From NCBI GenBank assembly GCA_029550865.1, contig JAKPGM010000073.1, positions 1 through 64,000 on the forward strand: 64,000 bases of DNA, given 5' to 3'. Origin of the DNA: Bacteroidota bacterium (GTDB lineage Bacteria; Bacteroidota; Bacteroidia; Bacteroidales; DTGW01). The translations under genes were made by a program, and so were the position numbers. Below, one piece after another: positions 29,742-40,298 of the stretch (its first letter is position 1; each line of letters opens with the position of its first letter). The notes under the pieces were generated by a model. The model ran no database searches and was not told the origin of the DNA. It worked only from the letters and a program-made list of their open reading frames with translations.

Positions 29742-30555
29742 TGATAACAGAATTTTCCAGCGTCGTTTGTTCTAAAAGTTTCTTGTTACTTATCAGGTAT
29801 ACATAATATAAATTCTTGAAATCGGTCGATAAGCGTACATTGATGCTGTAAAATGTCCCCATTGAAATAGAGTAATCCTCAACCACCCCAATCATGATGC
29901 CTTCGGGGAAAATGTTTGAGTATCCGCTGGTTACAATGGTATCACCATGTTTAATGGGCACGTGTAAAGGTATATCATTTAAAGTTCCAAAACGATAATT
30001 GGAACCAGGCCACTCAAACGAACCAAAGTAATTGTTCTTTTTAAACTTTGCGCTTACCTTAAATTTTTTGTTTAATACCGGCATAACGATAGCAAAATGC
30101 TTGCTGGTAGCAATAACAACACCTACTATTCCCTGATCGCTAATGACTGCCATATTAGGCTGAATACCCGAGTCGGATCCCTTGTCAAGCGTAAGATAAT
30201 TGTAAGGAAGATGAACCGTGCAATTAATAACACGGGCTGTCAGGTAGCTTATATCGGAACTGTCGTGGACTGCTTTTTGGGGATATTGCGTGTATTTTTT
30301 TTGGTAGTATGCCAGTTCGTTTCGTAGTCTTTCGTTTTCTATTAATAATCTATCGTTTAAGGTCTTTAACTTGAGGTATTGCCTGGCATGTTCTTTTTTT
30401 AGCGATAAGCTGGCGTACCACTTTTGGGCAGAATTGAGATAGGAAATTTGATGATAATAATTATATCTGATAACCAGAGATATAGCAATCGTTTCGAGAA
30501 GAAGAAACAACAGGAGAAATTGATACTTTATCAGAAATTGAAGTATATTTCTCAT
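29734..30555 (-). CDS. mreC: rod shape-determining protein MreC
   Basis: TM + coiled coil + LDKGSDSGIQPNMAVISDQGIVGVV. Confidence 0.92.
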   Translation of the reverse strand: MRNILQFLIKYQFLLLFLLLETIAISLVIRYNYYHQISYLNSAQKWYASLSLKKEHARQYLKLKTLNDRLLIENERLRNELAYYQKKYTQYPQKAVHDSSDISYLTARVINCTVHLPYNYLTLDKGSDSGIQPNMAVISDQGIVGVVIATSKHFAIVMPVLNKKFKVSAKFKKNNYFGSFEWPGSNYRFGTLNDIPLHVPIKHGDTIVTSGYSNIFPEGIMIGVVEDYSISMGTFYSINVRLSTDFKNLYYVYLISNKKLLEQTTLENSVINE

Positions 30556-30586
30556 ATTTCTTCTTCCGAATTATTCATTATTCAGT

Positions 30587-31609
30587 TTATCTCATCAGGA
30601 AAGTGAAACGATCGATGTTTTTTAAAGCAATGCCTGTACCACGGGCTACAGCATGCAAGGGATCGTCAGCTACATGAAAGGGTATTTGTATTTTGTCGGT
30701 AAGTCGCTTATCGAGTCCTCGCAACAGAGCACCACCACCTGTGAGGAAAATACCTTTTTGAACAATATCGGCATATAATTCAGGAGGGGTTTGTTCAAGC
30801 ACAGCTACGATGGCCGATTCAATTTTAGAGATCGACTTATCGAGACAGTGAGCTATTTCCTGATAAGAGATAGGGATTTCGATGGGCATGGCCGTCATCA
30901 GGTTGGGGCCTCTCACAATGTAGTCGGGTGGAGGATTGTCCAGATCGGGTAAGGCAGAACCTACTTTGATTTTTATTTCCTCAGCCGTGCGTTCCCCTAT
31001 TTTAATGTTGTGTTGATGGCGCATGTACGACTGAATGTCGGCGGTGAAGCCGTCGCCTGCCACACGAATACTCTGGTTGCATACAATGCCGCCCAGTGCA
31101 ATCACAGCTATTTCGGTAGTACCTCCCCCTATATCCACTACCATGCTTCCTTCGGGGGCTTCGACATCGAGTCCGATACCCAGTGCAGCAGCCATGGGCT
31201 CATAAATCATGTACACCTCTCGGCCATTGGCATGCTCGGTCGAGTCGCGTACAGCCCTTATTTCTACGTCGGTACTTCCCGAGGGTATACTAACTATCAT
31301 TTTCAACGTAGGATTAAAAAGCTGATTTTTTTTGTTAACCAGCTTGATCATCCCTCTTATCATCTGCTCGGCTGCATTAAAGTCGGCTATCACCCCATCT
31401 TTAAGAGGGCGGATGGTTTTTATATTTTCATGCGTCTTGCCATGCATCTGTTGTGCGGCATGACCTATCGCTATCAATTTGCCTGTTTTGGTGTCGATCG
31501 CTACAATCGATGGCTCGTCGACTACAATCTTGTCGTTATGAATGATAATGGTGTTGGCCGTACCCAAATCCATTGCTATCTCCTGCGTCAGGAACGAAAA
31601 TAGACCCAT
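30587..31609 (-). CDS. mreB: rod shape-determining protein MreB
   Basis: AMDLGTANTIIIHNDKIVVDEPSIVA, VDIGGGTTEIAVIALGG, LTGGGALLRGLD. Confidence 0.97.
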   Translation of the reverse strand: MGLFSFLTQEIAMDLGTANTIIIHNDKIVVDEPSIVAIDTKTGKLIAIGHAAQQMHGKTHENIKTIRPLKDGVIADFNAAEQMIRGMIKLVNKKNQLFNPTLKMIVSIPSGSTDVEIRAVRDSTEHANGREVYMIYEPMAAALGIGLDVEAPEGSMVVDIGGGTTEIAVIALGGIVCNQSIRVAGDGFTADIQSYMRHQHNIKIGERTAEEIKIKVGSALPDLDNPPPDYIVRGPNLMTAMPIEIPISYQEIAHCLDKSISKIESAIVAVLEQTPPELYADIVQKGIFLTGGGALLRGLDKRLTDKIQIPFHVADDPLHAVARGTGIALKNIDRFTFLMR

Positions 31610-31940
31610 ATATAAAGATGTTTTTTTAGATAAAAATGTATTTTTCCCGGTTGCTAAATTATAAAATTGTCAATTCATTCCTGCATTTTTATTATTTTTT
31701 TTTGAATGCTTTCTTTCTATCCGAAATATTTATGTCGCAACAGATGTAAGTCGCATGAATAATGCTTTGTATACAATTGGTAATTAAAAATTGTACGCAC
31801 AAACAGTTCGTTTTTATGAATATCTAACATATTTAGAACACCCATAAGGAACTTGCTTTTCATATCAGGCATTTACCAAATGCAATATTTTAGGCTATAT
31901 TTGCATAATTTTCGCTTTGCAAAGACAACAAATCTTGAAT

Positions 31941-32777
31941 ATGGAGATTTTCAATACAAAAAAATCGTTGCGCAATTTTTTGGATAGTAAGTCCGAAAAT
32001 GTTAAAGTTGGTTTTGTGCCTACCATGGGGGCCTTGCACGAAGGGCATCTGTCGCTGGTTCGCTGTTGTAGGAACCAGAACGAGGTGGTCGTGGTGAGTA
32101 TATTTGTCAATCCTACCCAGTTTAACGATAAAGAGGATTTAGCAAACTATCCTCGGACGCTGGACAAGGATCTGGAATTGTTGCGTCAGGAGCATGTGGA
32201 TGTGGTGTTTTGTCCTTCTGTTGAGGAAATGTATCCTGAGCCTGATACACGAACCTTTGATCTGGGAGGGCTTGATACTACCATGGAGGGCGCTTTTCGT
32301 CCCGGGCATTTTAATGGTGTGGTGCAAATTGTTACCAAGTTATTCGAGGTAGTTCTGCCTCACCGGGCTTATTTTGGTGAGAAAGATTTTCAACAGCTCA
32401 CCATTATCCGATACATTGTCAATCAGTTAAACATTCCTGTACAGATTGTACCCTGTCCTATTGTACGTGAACCAGATGGTTTGGCAATGAGTTCGCGTAA
32501 TATGTTACTTGGTGCCAACGAACGACAAGCAGCACCCTTAATTTCACAGGTATTATTTAAAGCAAAAGATTTGAAAAATAGTCTTTCGGTTTCAGAACTA
32601 AAAAAATGGGTTGTTGATCAAATCGATGCCAACCCTTATCTTCAAACCGAATACTTTGAGATTGTAGACGATGTAAAACTTCAACCCGTGAATAGCTGGG
32701 AAGATCCTGTCGCTAAAGTAGGTTGTATAGCCGTAAGGGCGGGTAAGATTCGTTTAATAGATAATATCCGATTTTGA
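31941..32777 (+). CDS. panC: pantothenate synthetase (ORF track start 31917)
   Basis: VGFVPTMGALHEGHLSLV, FVNPTQFNDKEDLANYPRT, YFGEKDFQQL. Confidence 0.96.
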   Translation: MEIFNTKKSLRNFLDSKSENVKVGFVPTMGALHEGHLSLVRCCRNQNEVVVVSIFVNPTQFNDKEDLANYPRTLDKDLELLRQEHVDVVFCPSVEEMYPEPDTRTFDLGGLDTTMEGAFRPGHFNGVVQIVTKLFEVVLPHRAYFGEKDFQQLTIIRYIVNQLNIPVQIVPCPIVREPDGLAMSSRNMLLGANERQAAPLISQVLFKAKDLKNSLSVSELKKWVVDQIDANPYLQTEYFEIVDDVKLQPVNSWEDPVAKVGCIAVRAGKIRLIDNIRF

Positions 32778-32792
32778 TAAAAAAACAGGAAC

Positions 32793-33911
32793 CTAGATGT
32801 AATCTTCCCCAAAATTTAATTTCACATCGTTTACGTATTGTCTAATCATTTGCTCATTTTTAAGGCTGCAAATGAGTAATACATTGTTGGTGTCGACCAC
32901 TATGTAATCGTCGAGTCCTTCCACTACTACACATTTGTTGGGTTCCGATCGAATGATGTTGTGCGATGCGTTGTAAGCAAGTATTTTCGGATGGCTCAGA
33001 TGATTGCCATTTTCATCTTTTTGCAAGTGTTCGAAAATAGAACCCCAGGTACCCAGGTCGGACCAGCCAAAGTCGCCACAACGTACAAACACGTTATCGG
33101 CCATTTCCATGATTCCATAGTCGATGGAGATGTTCTTACAACGGGGATATATTTCGTTGATAAAGTTCGGTTCCTGTGGCGTGTTCAGTATGGTTTTTCC
33201 TTCCTCAAAAAGCGTGAAAATGTCGGGGAGATATTTTTGAAAAGCCTCAGAAATGCTTTCAACCGACCAGAAGAAAAGCCCTGAATTCCAGAAAAATTCA
33301 CCACTTTCAACGAATACCTTAGCCATCTCATAATCGGGTTTTTCGGTGAAAGTTTTGACTTTTTTAAGATTTGGATTGGCTTCGAGAAAGGCTTTTATAT
33401 CTTCTCTTTTGTGGTTTTTTTCTGTGTCAATCTGAATGTATCCATAGCCTGTTTCAGGGCGGCTGGGACGGATGCCAACCGTGAAAAGCCCATTAATTTT
33501 TGTAGTAGCTTCAAGAATTTCTTGAGCAATGCTTAAAAAGGCATCTTCATCCACAATACGATGATCGGATGGTGCTACGACCATCGATGCGGAAGGATTT
33601 TGCAACGAAATTTTAGATAAGGCGTAAGCAATGCATGGAGCAGTGTTGCGTCGAAAGGGCTCAAGCAATAAATTTTCGGGCAATAGCTGAGGTAGTTGTT
33701 CCTTTACCAGCAATTCGTATTGGGCATTGGTGACCACGAGAATATTTTCGGTGGGGATAATACGGGCAAAACGATTGAAGGTTTGCTGAAGTAAGGTTTG
33801 GCCAGTGTTAAGAATGTCGAGAAATTGTTTGGGACGCGATTCCCTGCTGAAAGGCCAGAAACGACTACCAACCCCTCCGGCCATGATTACGCAGTAATGA
33901 TTTTTGTTCAT
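32793..33911 (-). CDS. manC: mannose-1-phosphate guanylyltransferase
   Basis: VIMAGGVGSRFWPFSRESRPKQFLDI, FTEKPDYEMAKVFVESGEFFWNSGLFFW. Confidence 0.92.
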   Translation of the reverse strand: MNKNHYCVIMAGGVGSRFWPFSRESRPKQFLDILNTGQTLLQQTFNRFARIIPTENILVVTNAQYELLVKEQLPQLLPENLLLEPFRRNTAPCIAYALSKISLQNPSASMVVAPSDHRIVDEDAFLSIAQEILEATTKINGLFTVGIRPSRPETGYGYIQIDTEKNHKREDIKAFLEANPNLKKVKTFTEKPDYEMAKVFVESGEFFWNSGLFFWSVESISEAFQKYLPDIFTLFEEGKTILNTPQEPNFINEIYPRCKNISIDYGIMEMADNVFVRCGDFGWSDLGTWGSIFEHLQKDENGNHLSHPKILAYNASHNIIRSEPNKCVVVEGLDDYIVVDTNNVLLICSLKNEQMIRQYVNDVKLNFGEDYI

Positions 33912-34019
33912 AGCTCTTTTTCAATCGGTTTAATCAACAAGATGTTATTTTCGACTGGCGAAATTAGCAAATATTTATTCAAAACGGCAATGCTTTTGGA
34001 AATATTGAAAATCTCTTTT

Positions 34020-34619
34020 CTATGCCTTTATCAGACCCTGAGCAATAGCGTAAATGGTGAGTCCCGAAACAGTTTTTATACCCGTTTTCTGTGAAATATT
34101 TTTCCGATGTGTGATTACCGTGTTAATACTAATGTTGAGTATGTCGGCAATTTCTTTATTTGTTTTTCCTGAAGCCAGATGGAGCAGTACTTCTGTCTCT
34201 CGTTCGCTTAGCGTGTTTGGTTGTTCTTTCATTTGCTTGTCGTCGAGGTATGCATCCATTCTTTTCAACTTACTGGCAATGGTTTCTGGTGTATCGTATA
34301 AGGTGATTACTTCATTGAAAATTTCCATAATTTGACGCTCGAAATATATGTATTGAAGACCAATCCATGCGGTATTGGGATATGTTGCTTTCAGATTCAT
34401 AAATTTTCGCGTCTGGTTTACTACTAGGATTGGATCAACAATGACCAAAGTACGTGATTTTCTGGAACAAAATTGAGCAAGTTCATCAAGGTCATCCACC
34501 ATAGCTTTTTCGTACCGTAGATATGTTCTGTCAAGTAAAATGGCCAGGCCTTCACGCAACATTTCGGAAGGTTCAGCAATGGCAATATGTAGTACTTTAT
34601 TGAATCTTTCCCTTAACAT
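34020..34619 (-). CDS. LuxR/NarL-type response regulator-like transcription factor (ORF track start 34700)
   Basis: C-terminal LSERETEVLLHLASGKTNKEIADILNISINTVITHRKNISQKTGIKTVSGL; receiver-like N-domain. Confidence 0.85.
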   Translation of the reverse strand: MLRERFNKVLHIAIAEPSEMLREGLAILLDRTYLRYEKAMVDDLDELAQFCSRKSRTLVIVDPILVVNQTRKFMNLKATYPNTAWIGLQYIYFERQIMEIFNEVITLYDTPETIASKLKRMDAYLDDKQMKEQPNTLSERETEVLLHLASGKTNKEIADILNISINTVITHRKNISQKTGIKTVSGLTIYAIAQGLIKA

Positions 34620-35337
34620 GCTTTTCCAGTTGTGCCACCAGTGGAACAAGAACCCGATCCTCAATTTGTGAGTGAATAGCCAAATCCGATTCCAACTCAA
34701 AAAGATGGGTGAGTAACCTTCGCCGTGATGCCTGATCGTCCTTTGCAGGTAAATATTTTATGAGTAGATTTTTTAAATCTGAAAGTTTTTCCTCAATGTC
34801 GTCGTGATGTTCGCGATATTCTTCCACAGAATACTCACTGTCGGATAGAGCGTTAAGATTATCTTTTTCATGAAGCGATTGATACAAACGGCTAACGTAT
34901 GGAAACACTACTTCATTTTCGTAGTTGAGGTGCTCGATGACTTCGCTAAAGTACTCATTGAAAAATTTTTCTACAAGGACAATTTCTTCCTGATTGGCCA
35001 CCCCTTTCATTTGACGTATCAACTGAAGGATTTGTGGATAAATTTCTTCGGTAAAATATTGGTGGTCATTTTTAAGATATTGTAAAATAACAGGAACATC
35101 CTCGAATGTGAGATTGCAACTTACCTCATGAGTGATTCCACAATAAAGTTTTGCCAGGGAAACAAATAGTTCGATATTGATATTGTTGTCGGCACAAAGC
35201 TGGGCTACTGTTTTTTCTTTGAGGGGGAAATTAACCCCAAAATGTTCGAGCATCAGCGACAGGTATGGATTTTCCAGCACCAGTTCCGCCACCCTGGTTT
35301 CCGGTAAAATTTTTATATGACAGAAATAAAACATCGT
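34597..35337 (-). CDS. hemerythrin (HHE) domain protein with ScdA-like N-domain (ORF track start 35367)
   Basis: YLKNDHQYF, HLNYENEVVFPY, YREHHDDIEEKL, HSQIEDRVLVP; N-terminal VAELVLENPYLSLMLEHFGVNF. Confidence 0.8.
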   Translation of the reverse strand, partial: TMFYFCHIKILPETRVAELVLENPYLSLMLEHFGVNFPLKEKTVAQLCADNNINIELFVSLAKLYCGITHEVSCNLTFEDVPVILQYLKNDHQYFTEEIYPQILQLIRQMKGVANQEEIVLVEKFFNEYFSEVIEHLNYENEVVFPYVSRLYQSLHEKDNLNALSDSEYSVEEYREHHDDIEEKLSDLKNLLIKYLPAKDDQASRRRLLTHLFELESDLAIHSQIEDRVLVPLVAQLEKHVKGKIQ

Positions 35338-35577
35338 AAGATTTTTTGTAAACAACAGTAATGGCATAAAAAAGTTTAATGCTGGTTTTGGCTTTTTTAT
35401 CTAACAATTGGCTCATCATCAGTTGGTTTGTAAAACTAACATTAGCATCCTATACAATATATTTTTTTTCAAAATAGTAAAAAAAATATCTATTTTTGTT
35501 TAATAATCAAAAGGCTGTTTTTGAGTGTAATATACAGCTTTTTAAGAATGTTAGATGTTCAGTATAATTTCAGTCGT

Positions 35578-36456
35578 ATGAAACCTTTGGAAAAAAGAAA
35601 AGTCACGGTTAAACATTATCTAAATTATCGTGCAAAAGAGCGTATTTTTCAGCGCGATAAGTTTTTCCCATTATATATTCAAATTATCGTAAATGGGAAA
35701 AAAGCCCAGATAAAAAGCCGTATTCAAGAGTATCTTAAAATATATCGCAGCGATATTGAACGTCTTACCCAGAATAATGCTGAATACTACAATCTTATAC
35801 TTGAGGGTTATTTTTCAGAGCGATTGCTCGATGCCATTGAGAAGAAACAGATATTTCCATTGTATCAATTGCTCAATGATGAAATTGCCGTACTCAAACG
35901 CATCATCATGAGTATGCGTCCTTTTGATAATAAGGATTTTACGCTTTTTAATTTTGGTTGGGAATATCAAATGCATACTACAGAAATAACAAAAATTTTC
36001 GATAATAGCATTAAAGATCAGTTTAAAAAGGAGTTGCATCAATTATTTTTGCGAACTATCGACCAGGATGATAATCGACAGATTTTTAAGATTGCTAATT
36101 TTTTTATCAACTATCTTAATTGGAATAATTCCTTCAGCAGTATTTATGAATCTGCCGCCGAAATCATGGTTGAAGAAATGCGGTTGCTGGAGAATCTTAT
36201 ATCGAAGGAACTTTATACCTCTATAAAAGCATATATGGCCTATCTGGGTAAGGTAAATATCGTCAACCGTTTGTTTGAAAGGCGTCAGGAGGGGCGCATC
36301 ACCACGTTATCTTACCTCGATTGGCAGACTGAGGTGAAAGACCAGGTTTATAAAGAGTTTATTGCCCATGTTGGTGAACAAAAAGCACTTGAATATATAC
36401 TCAGTCTGGATGGTATTTTACAACGTACCATAAAGCCTGGCGCAGTTGTTTCATAA
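35578..36456 (+). CDS. hypothetical protein (N-terminus loosely integrase-arm-like)
   Basis: Long ORF with [20 protein letters not shown]...[20 protein letters not shown]; no catalytic tyrosine-recombinase motif. Confidence 0.65.
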   Translation: MKPLEKRKVTVKHYLNYRAKERIFQRDKFFPLYIQIIVNGKKAQIKSRIQEYLKIYRSDIERLTQNNAEYYNLILEGYFSERLLDAIEKKQIFPLYQLLNDEIAVLKRIIMSMRPFDNKDFTLFNFGWEYQMHTTEITKIFDNSIKDQFKKELHQLFLRTIDQDDNRQIFKIANFFINYLNWNNSFSSIYESAAEIMVEEMRLLENLISKELYTSIKAYMAYLGKVNIVNRLFERRQEGRITTLSYLDWQTEVKDQVYKEFIAHVGEQKALEYILSLDGILQRTIKPGAVVS

Positions 36457-36510
36457 GGATGTTTTTTTGTATGAGGGGAAAAAACTAACTTTGCGCCAAT
36501 TTTCTAAACA

Positions 36511-37990
36511 AATGGCAAGGGAATTATACCTCTACAACACGCTTTCTCGACGTAAGGAAAAATTTGATCCGTTGAATCCCCCCCATGTAGGGATGTATGT
36601 TTGTGGCCCTACGGTGTATGGCGACCCTCATCTGGGGCATGCAAGGCCAGCAATTACCTTTGATGTGTTGTTTCGTTTACTGACCCACCTTGGTTACAAA
36701 GTTCGTTATGTGCGTAATATTACCGATGTGGGGCATCTGGAAAACGATGCAGATGAAGGGGAGGATAAAATTGAAAAAAAAGCTCGTGTAGAACAGCTCG
36801 AACCCATGGAGGTGGCTCAGCATTATACAAACCGTTACCGAAAATTCATGGAGGCCATGAATGTTTTGCCACCCAGCATTGAACCTCAGGCCTCGGGGCA
36901 TATCATTGAACAGCAACAGCTGGTTGAGGCTATTCTCAAAAATGGATATGCCTATGAAAATCAGGGTTCGATATATTTCGATGTAGAAAAATATCATCAA
37001 AAATATCATTACGGTAAGCTTTCGGGTCGGGTATTGGAGGAACTGCAAAATCAAACTCGTGCACTCGAGGGACAGGAATACAAAAGAAATCCTGTCGATT
37101 TTGCACTGTGGAAAAAGGCAACGCCTACCCATATCATGCGTTGGCCATCGAAATGGAGCGATGGGTATCCCGGTTGGCACCTGGAGTGTTCGGCCATGAG
37201 CCATAAATACCTTGGCGAAAAATTTGATATCCATGGTGGAGGCATGGACCTTATCTTTCCTCATCACGAATGCGAAATAGCCCAGAATGTGGCTGCCTTT
37301 GGCCATGATTCGGTGAAATACTGGGTACATAATAACCTTATTACCATCAATGGCCAGAAAATGGGTAAGTCGTTGGGTAATTTTATTACCCTTGAGGAGC
37401 TTTTTACGGGTGCTCATCCTTTATTGGAACAAGCCTACAGCCCAATGACCATAAGGTTTTTCATTCTAACGGCGCATTATCGCAGTACGCTCGATTTTTC
37501 TAATCCAGCGCTTCAGGCTGCCGAGAAGGCGATCAGACGGATATGGTCGGCTCAAAAAATTCTTGCTTCCCTTTCGGTTGGCAATAATTCCTCTTTTTCT
37601 CTGGAAGAATGGGAGAACAAATGTTACGAGGCTATCTGCGATGATCTGAATACCGCTTTGCTTATCTCTCATATCATGGAAGCTACTCACTTTATCCATG
37701 CAGTATATGATCGAAAAGCTACTATCACGGCAGGGGATAAAGATAGGTTACAAAGCTTGTTTAAACTTTTTGTAGAAGACATTTTAGGTTTACGACAGGA
37801 AGTAGCTACGGACAACCGCACGATGGAAATCATCTCACGGCTGGTGGAAATGATTCAACAAATGCGGATGGCTGCCAAAGCAAATAAGGATTATGCCACC
37901 TCGGATCGATTAAGGGACGAACTCAATAAAATTGGAATTGAACTGCGTGACCGAAAGGATGGCTACGATTGGTCGTTTAAAGAAGAATAA
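36511..37990 (+). CDS. cysS: cysteinyl-tRNA synthetase (ORF track start 36446)
   Basis: [63 protein letters not shown]. Confidence 0.97.
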
Positions 37991-38016
37991 TTTTTGTCGT
38001 TAGTTTTGTGTAATTT

Positions 38017-38565
38017 ATGAGAAATAATATAGCCTCTCATCCTGCAAATGTATTTAAATTTTGTCCCCGATGCGGTTCCAATGCATTTATTTTTGACAGT
38101 GAAAAACGTTTTAACTGTTCCACCTGTGGTTTTGTATACTATCTCAATGCGGCTACTGCTGTGGCTGTTATTATTCGCCTTTCCGATGGACGTATAGTGC
38201 TAACCCAGCGTCGTTTTGACCCTGCAGCCGGAAAATATGATTTGCCAGGCGGATTCGTCGATATGGGGGAACGTGTTGAGGTTGCTGCTGTTCGCGAAGT
38301 GGCAGAAGAAATTGGAATTACGCTTAACACCGATCAACTCGAATTTCTGGCCTCGTTCCCTAATACTTACGAATATAAAGGCGTATGTTATTTTACGTGC
38401 GATGTTGCTTTTGTGGCTCATTACAACGGTACCGAAAATTTTGAAGCCAATGATGATGTCCAACACGTAATTACAGTGTTGCCCGAAGCCATTGACTACG
38501 ATACTATCTCTTTCGATTCTATTCGCAATATTTTGAAGCTATATTGTGAAAAATATGCTGGTTGA
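38017..38565 (+). CDS. NUDIX hydrolase with N-terminal zinc ribbon
   Basis: CPRCG...CSTCGF ribbon; GGFVDMGERVEVAAVREVAEEIGI Nudix box. Confidence 0.93.
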   Translation: MRNNIASHPANVFKFCPRCGSNAFIFDSEKRFNCSTCGFVYYLNAATAVAVIIRLSDGRIVLTQRRFDPAAGKYDLPGGFVDMGERVEVAAVREVAEEIGITLNTDQLEFLASFPNTYEYKGVCYFTCDVAFVAHYNGTENFEANDDVQHVITVLPEAIDYDTISFDSIRNILKLYCEKYAG

Positions 38566-38590
38566 ACGGATTAAAGATGTAATTATTCTT

Positions 38591-38622
38591 TTTGGATGGT
38601 TGCAAAAAAAATATTACATTTG
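38591..38622 (+). promoter_or_regulatory. promoter (TTTG-N20-TACATTTG) for tRNA-His
   Basis: TTTG about 38591-38594 and TACATTTG 38615-38622. Confidence 0.55.
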
Positions 38623-38638
38623 CGCCGCTAAAATACAT

Positions 38639-38713
38639 GGTGGATGTAGCTCAGTTGGTTAGAGTACCGGATTGTGGTTCCGAGGGTCGTGGGTTCGAGT
38701 CCCATCTTCCACC
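38639..38713 (+). tRNA. tRNA-His (anticodon GTG)
   Basis: Cloverleaf with G-1 opposite C73, anticodon loop TTGTGGT, T-loop GGGTTCGAGTCCC. Confidence 0.94.
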
Positions 38714-38715
38714 CA

Positions 38716-38748
38716 GATAAGGCTGTTGTTTCAACAGCCTTATTTTTT
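38716..38748 (+). terminator. intrinsic terminator after tRNA-His
   Basis: ATAAGGCTGTTGTTTCAACAGCCTTATTTTTTT. Confidence 0.88.
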
Positions 38749-38885
38749 TATCCCGATTTCTTCCATTTTGCGTGTGCCCATCAACGAGAGCAGAAATATA
38801 TTCTGTGGCGTTACAACTTGCCCGACAAATTATTACATTTGTGGGTGTATGCTTTTGCTTCTTGTTAAACCTTAACCTTATTATT

Positions 38886-39683
38886 ATGCCAATAAAACGG
38901 AAAATATTATTGCTGACTACTTTTCTTTTTACTGTCTCTGTTGCCGGGAGTCAGGAGTCCAAGCAAGGAAATGATCAACGTCTGGTCATTGAGGGCGGGA
39001 TTTTTTTACCCAATGCAACGCTTTATGACGATATTGCAATTCGTCAAAATCCGATGGGCGATAGCTGGACGTCGAGTGATAACGGTACAGTTTCGTTCTC
39101 TTCGGCTGGATTGATGTTAGGAGCACGCTGGAAATGGCAGAATAGTGCTACAGGCTGGGGTGTTTCTATTGGTATGCGGACAAAAGCAATTTACAACGAA
39201 ATTGCTGGCAATTATGCCCAGAATACCGATTATTTTTACCTGCGCTACTATTCCAGCGATGTCGATCGGAGTACGAAATTTGCTCGTATTAAAGACATTG
39301 GAGAAGTGTTGTTGATTCTGTCGGTTCCTATTGAGGGGCATTATACATTCCTGCATCGCAATGTTTTCGACGCATTTATCACTCTGGGGGCGGATATAGG
39401 GTATGTGTTCCTGCGCGATATGGATATTAACTTTCGTAATGCGGAGATGCAACAATACGAAAGTATGGTCCGAAAGGCGCTTGAACATAAAACCGATGAT
39501 TTCTATGGTTCCACTTATGGGGCTTTGGGAGTGGCTGTGGGGGCATCCCGCAATCTGGTGTTTGAATTATGCCTACCAGGATTTTTGCTAAGTAAAAAGT
39601 ATTTTGAACTGGGAACGGCCAGTTACTTTACTACCGTCAGATTTTCTTTGCAAATACCCATTGTTAAATCGCAACAACCATGA
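38886..39683 (+). CDS. exported outer-membrane-like hypothetical protein (ORF track start 38772)
   Basis: MPIKRKILLLTTFLFTVSVAGSQ signal; beta-barrel-like alternation. Confidence 0.65.
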   Translation: MPIKRKILLLTTFLFTVSVAGSQESKQGNDQRLVIEGGIFLPNATLYDDIAIRQNPMGDSWTSSDNGTVSFSSAGLMLGARWKWQNSATGWGVSIGMRTKAIYNEIAGNYAQNTDYFYLRYYSSDVDRSTKFARIKDIGEVLLILSVPIEGHYTFLHRNVFDAFITLGADIGYVFLRDMDINFRNAEMQQYESMVRKALEHKTDDFYGSTYGALGVAVGASRNLVFELCLPGFLLSKKYFELGTASYFTTVRFSLQIPIVKSQQP

Positions 39684-40279
39684 GAACCAACATATTCTTT
39701 GCTTCTATTATACTTGCAAGCTTTATTGCTTGCTCAAAAATGGATGAGTATAATATGATGACCTCCATCTTTGTAGAGGATCCCGACTATCCAGGCTTGC
39801 CTCAATATTCCGAATGGGGCTACAATACCTTTGGAGCTTACATCGATCGGGTGGCATTTGTCTCGACCAATCAGCAAATTCCGGGTAAGGTAGTAGTTCG
39901 GAATGATACCCTACAGCTAATTTTAAAGGGAAACTATAATGGGGAACTAACAACCATGATTTTTATGTTGGGGGGACATAACCCTCGGACATACTCCGAC
40001 CTTATCGACTTGAATGGCGATACCATTGATTTGAAACGTGACCCCTGTGCTGTTCAGTTTATTACCAGTAGAGATACTTTCAATTTCCAAATAATCGAGG
40101 GCGAGATATTTTTCAAAAAAGTACAAAGGCTGTATGTTGATGAGGAAGAAATTAAATGCATCGTTTCGGGGTATTTTCACCTTAAAACCTTTATGAAAAA
40201 GGAGCCTATTGCTATATCCCAGGGGCGTTTCGATTTAGGGATTGGATATGATAATTTTTTTAATTTGTCGTTGAAATAA
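39680..40279 (+). CDS. putative lipoprotein
   Basis: Lipobox LASFIAC; overlaps preceding ORF by 4 nt. Confidence 0.7.
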   Translation: MRTNIFFASIILASFIACSKMDEYNMMTSIFVEDPDYPGLPQYSEWGYNTFGAYIDRVAFVSTNQQIPGKVVVRNDTLQLILKGNYNGELTTMIFMLGGHNPRTYSDLIDLNGDTIDLKRDPCAVQFITSRDTFNFQIIEGEIFFKKVQRLYVDEEEIKCIVSGYFHLKTFMKKEPIAISQGRFDLGIGYDNFFNLSLK

Positions 40280-40298
40280 CCTTTTTTGTACAACCCCT

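Noticed and set aside
31010-31603. 197-aa ORF antisense to mreB
   Set aside because: Shadow of conserved mreB codons; composition atypical and no domain.
36677-37417. 246-aa ORF antisense to cysS
   Set aside because: Shadow frame of a clear essential gene; no recognisable domain.
38672-38875. Short ORFs overlapping tRNA-His
   Set aside because: They cover the tRNA and its terminator; chance frames.
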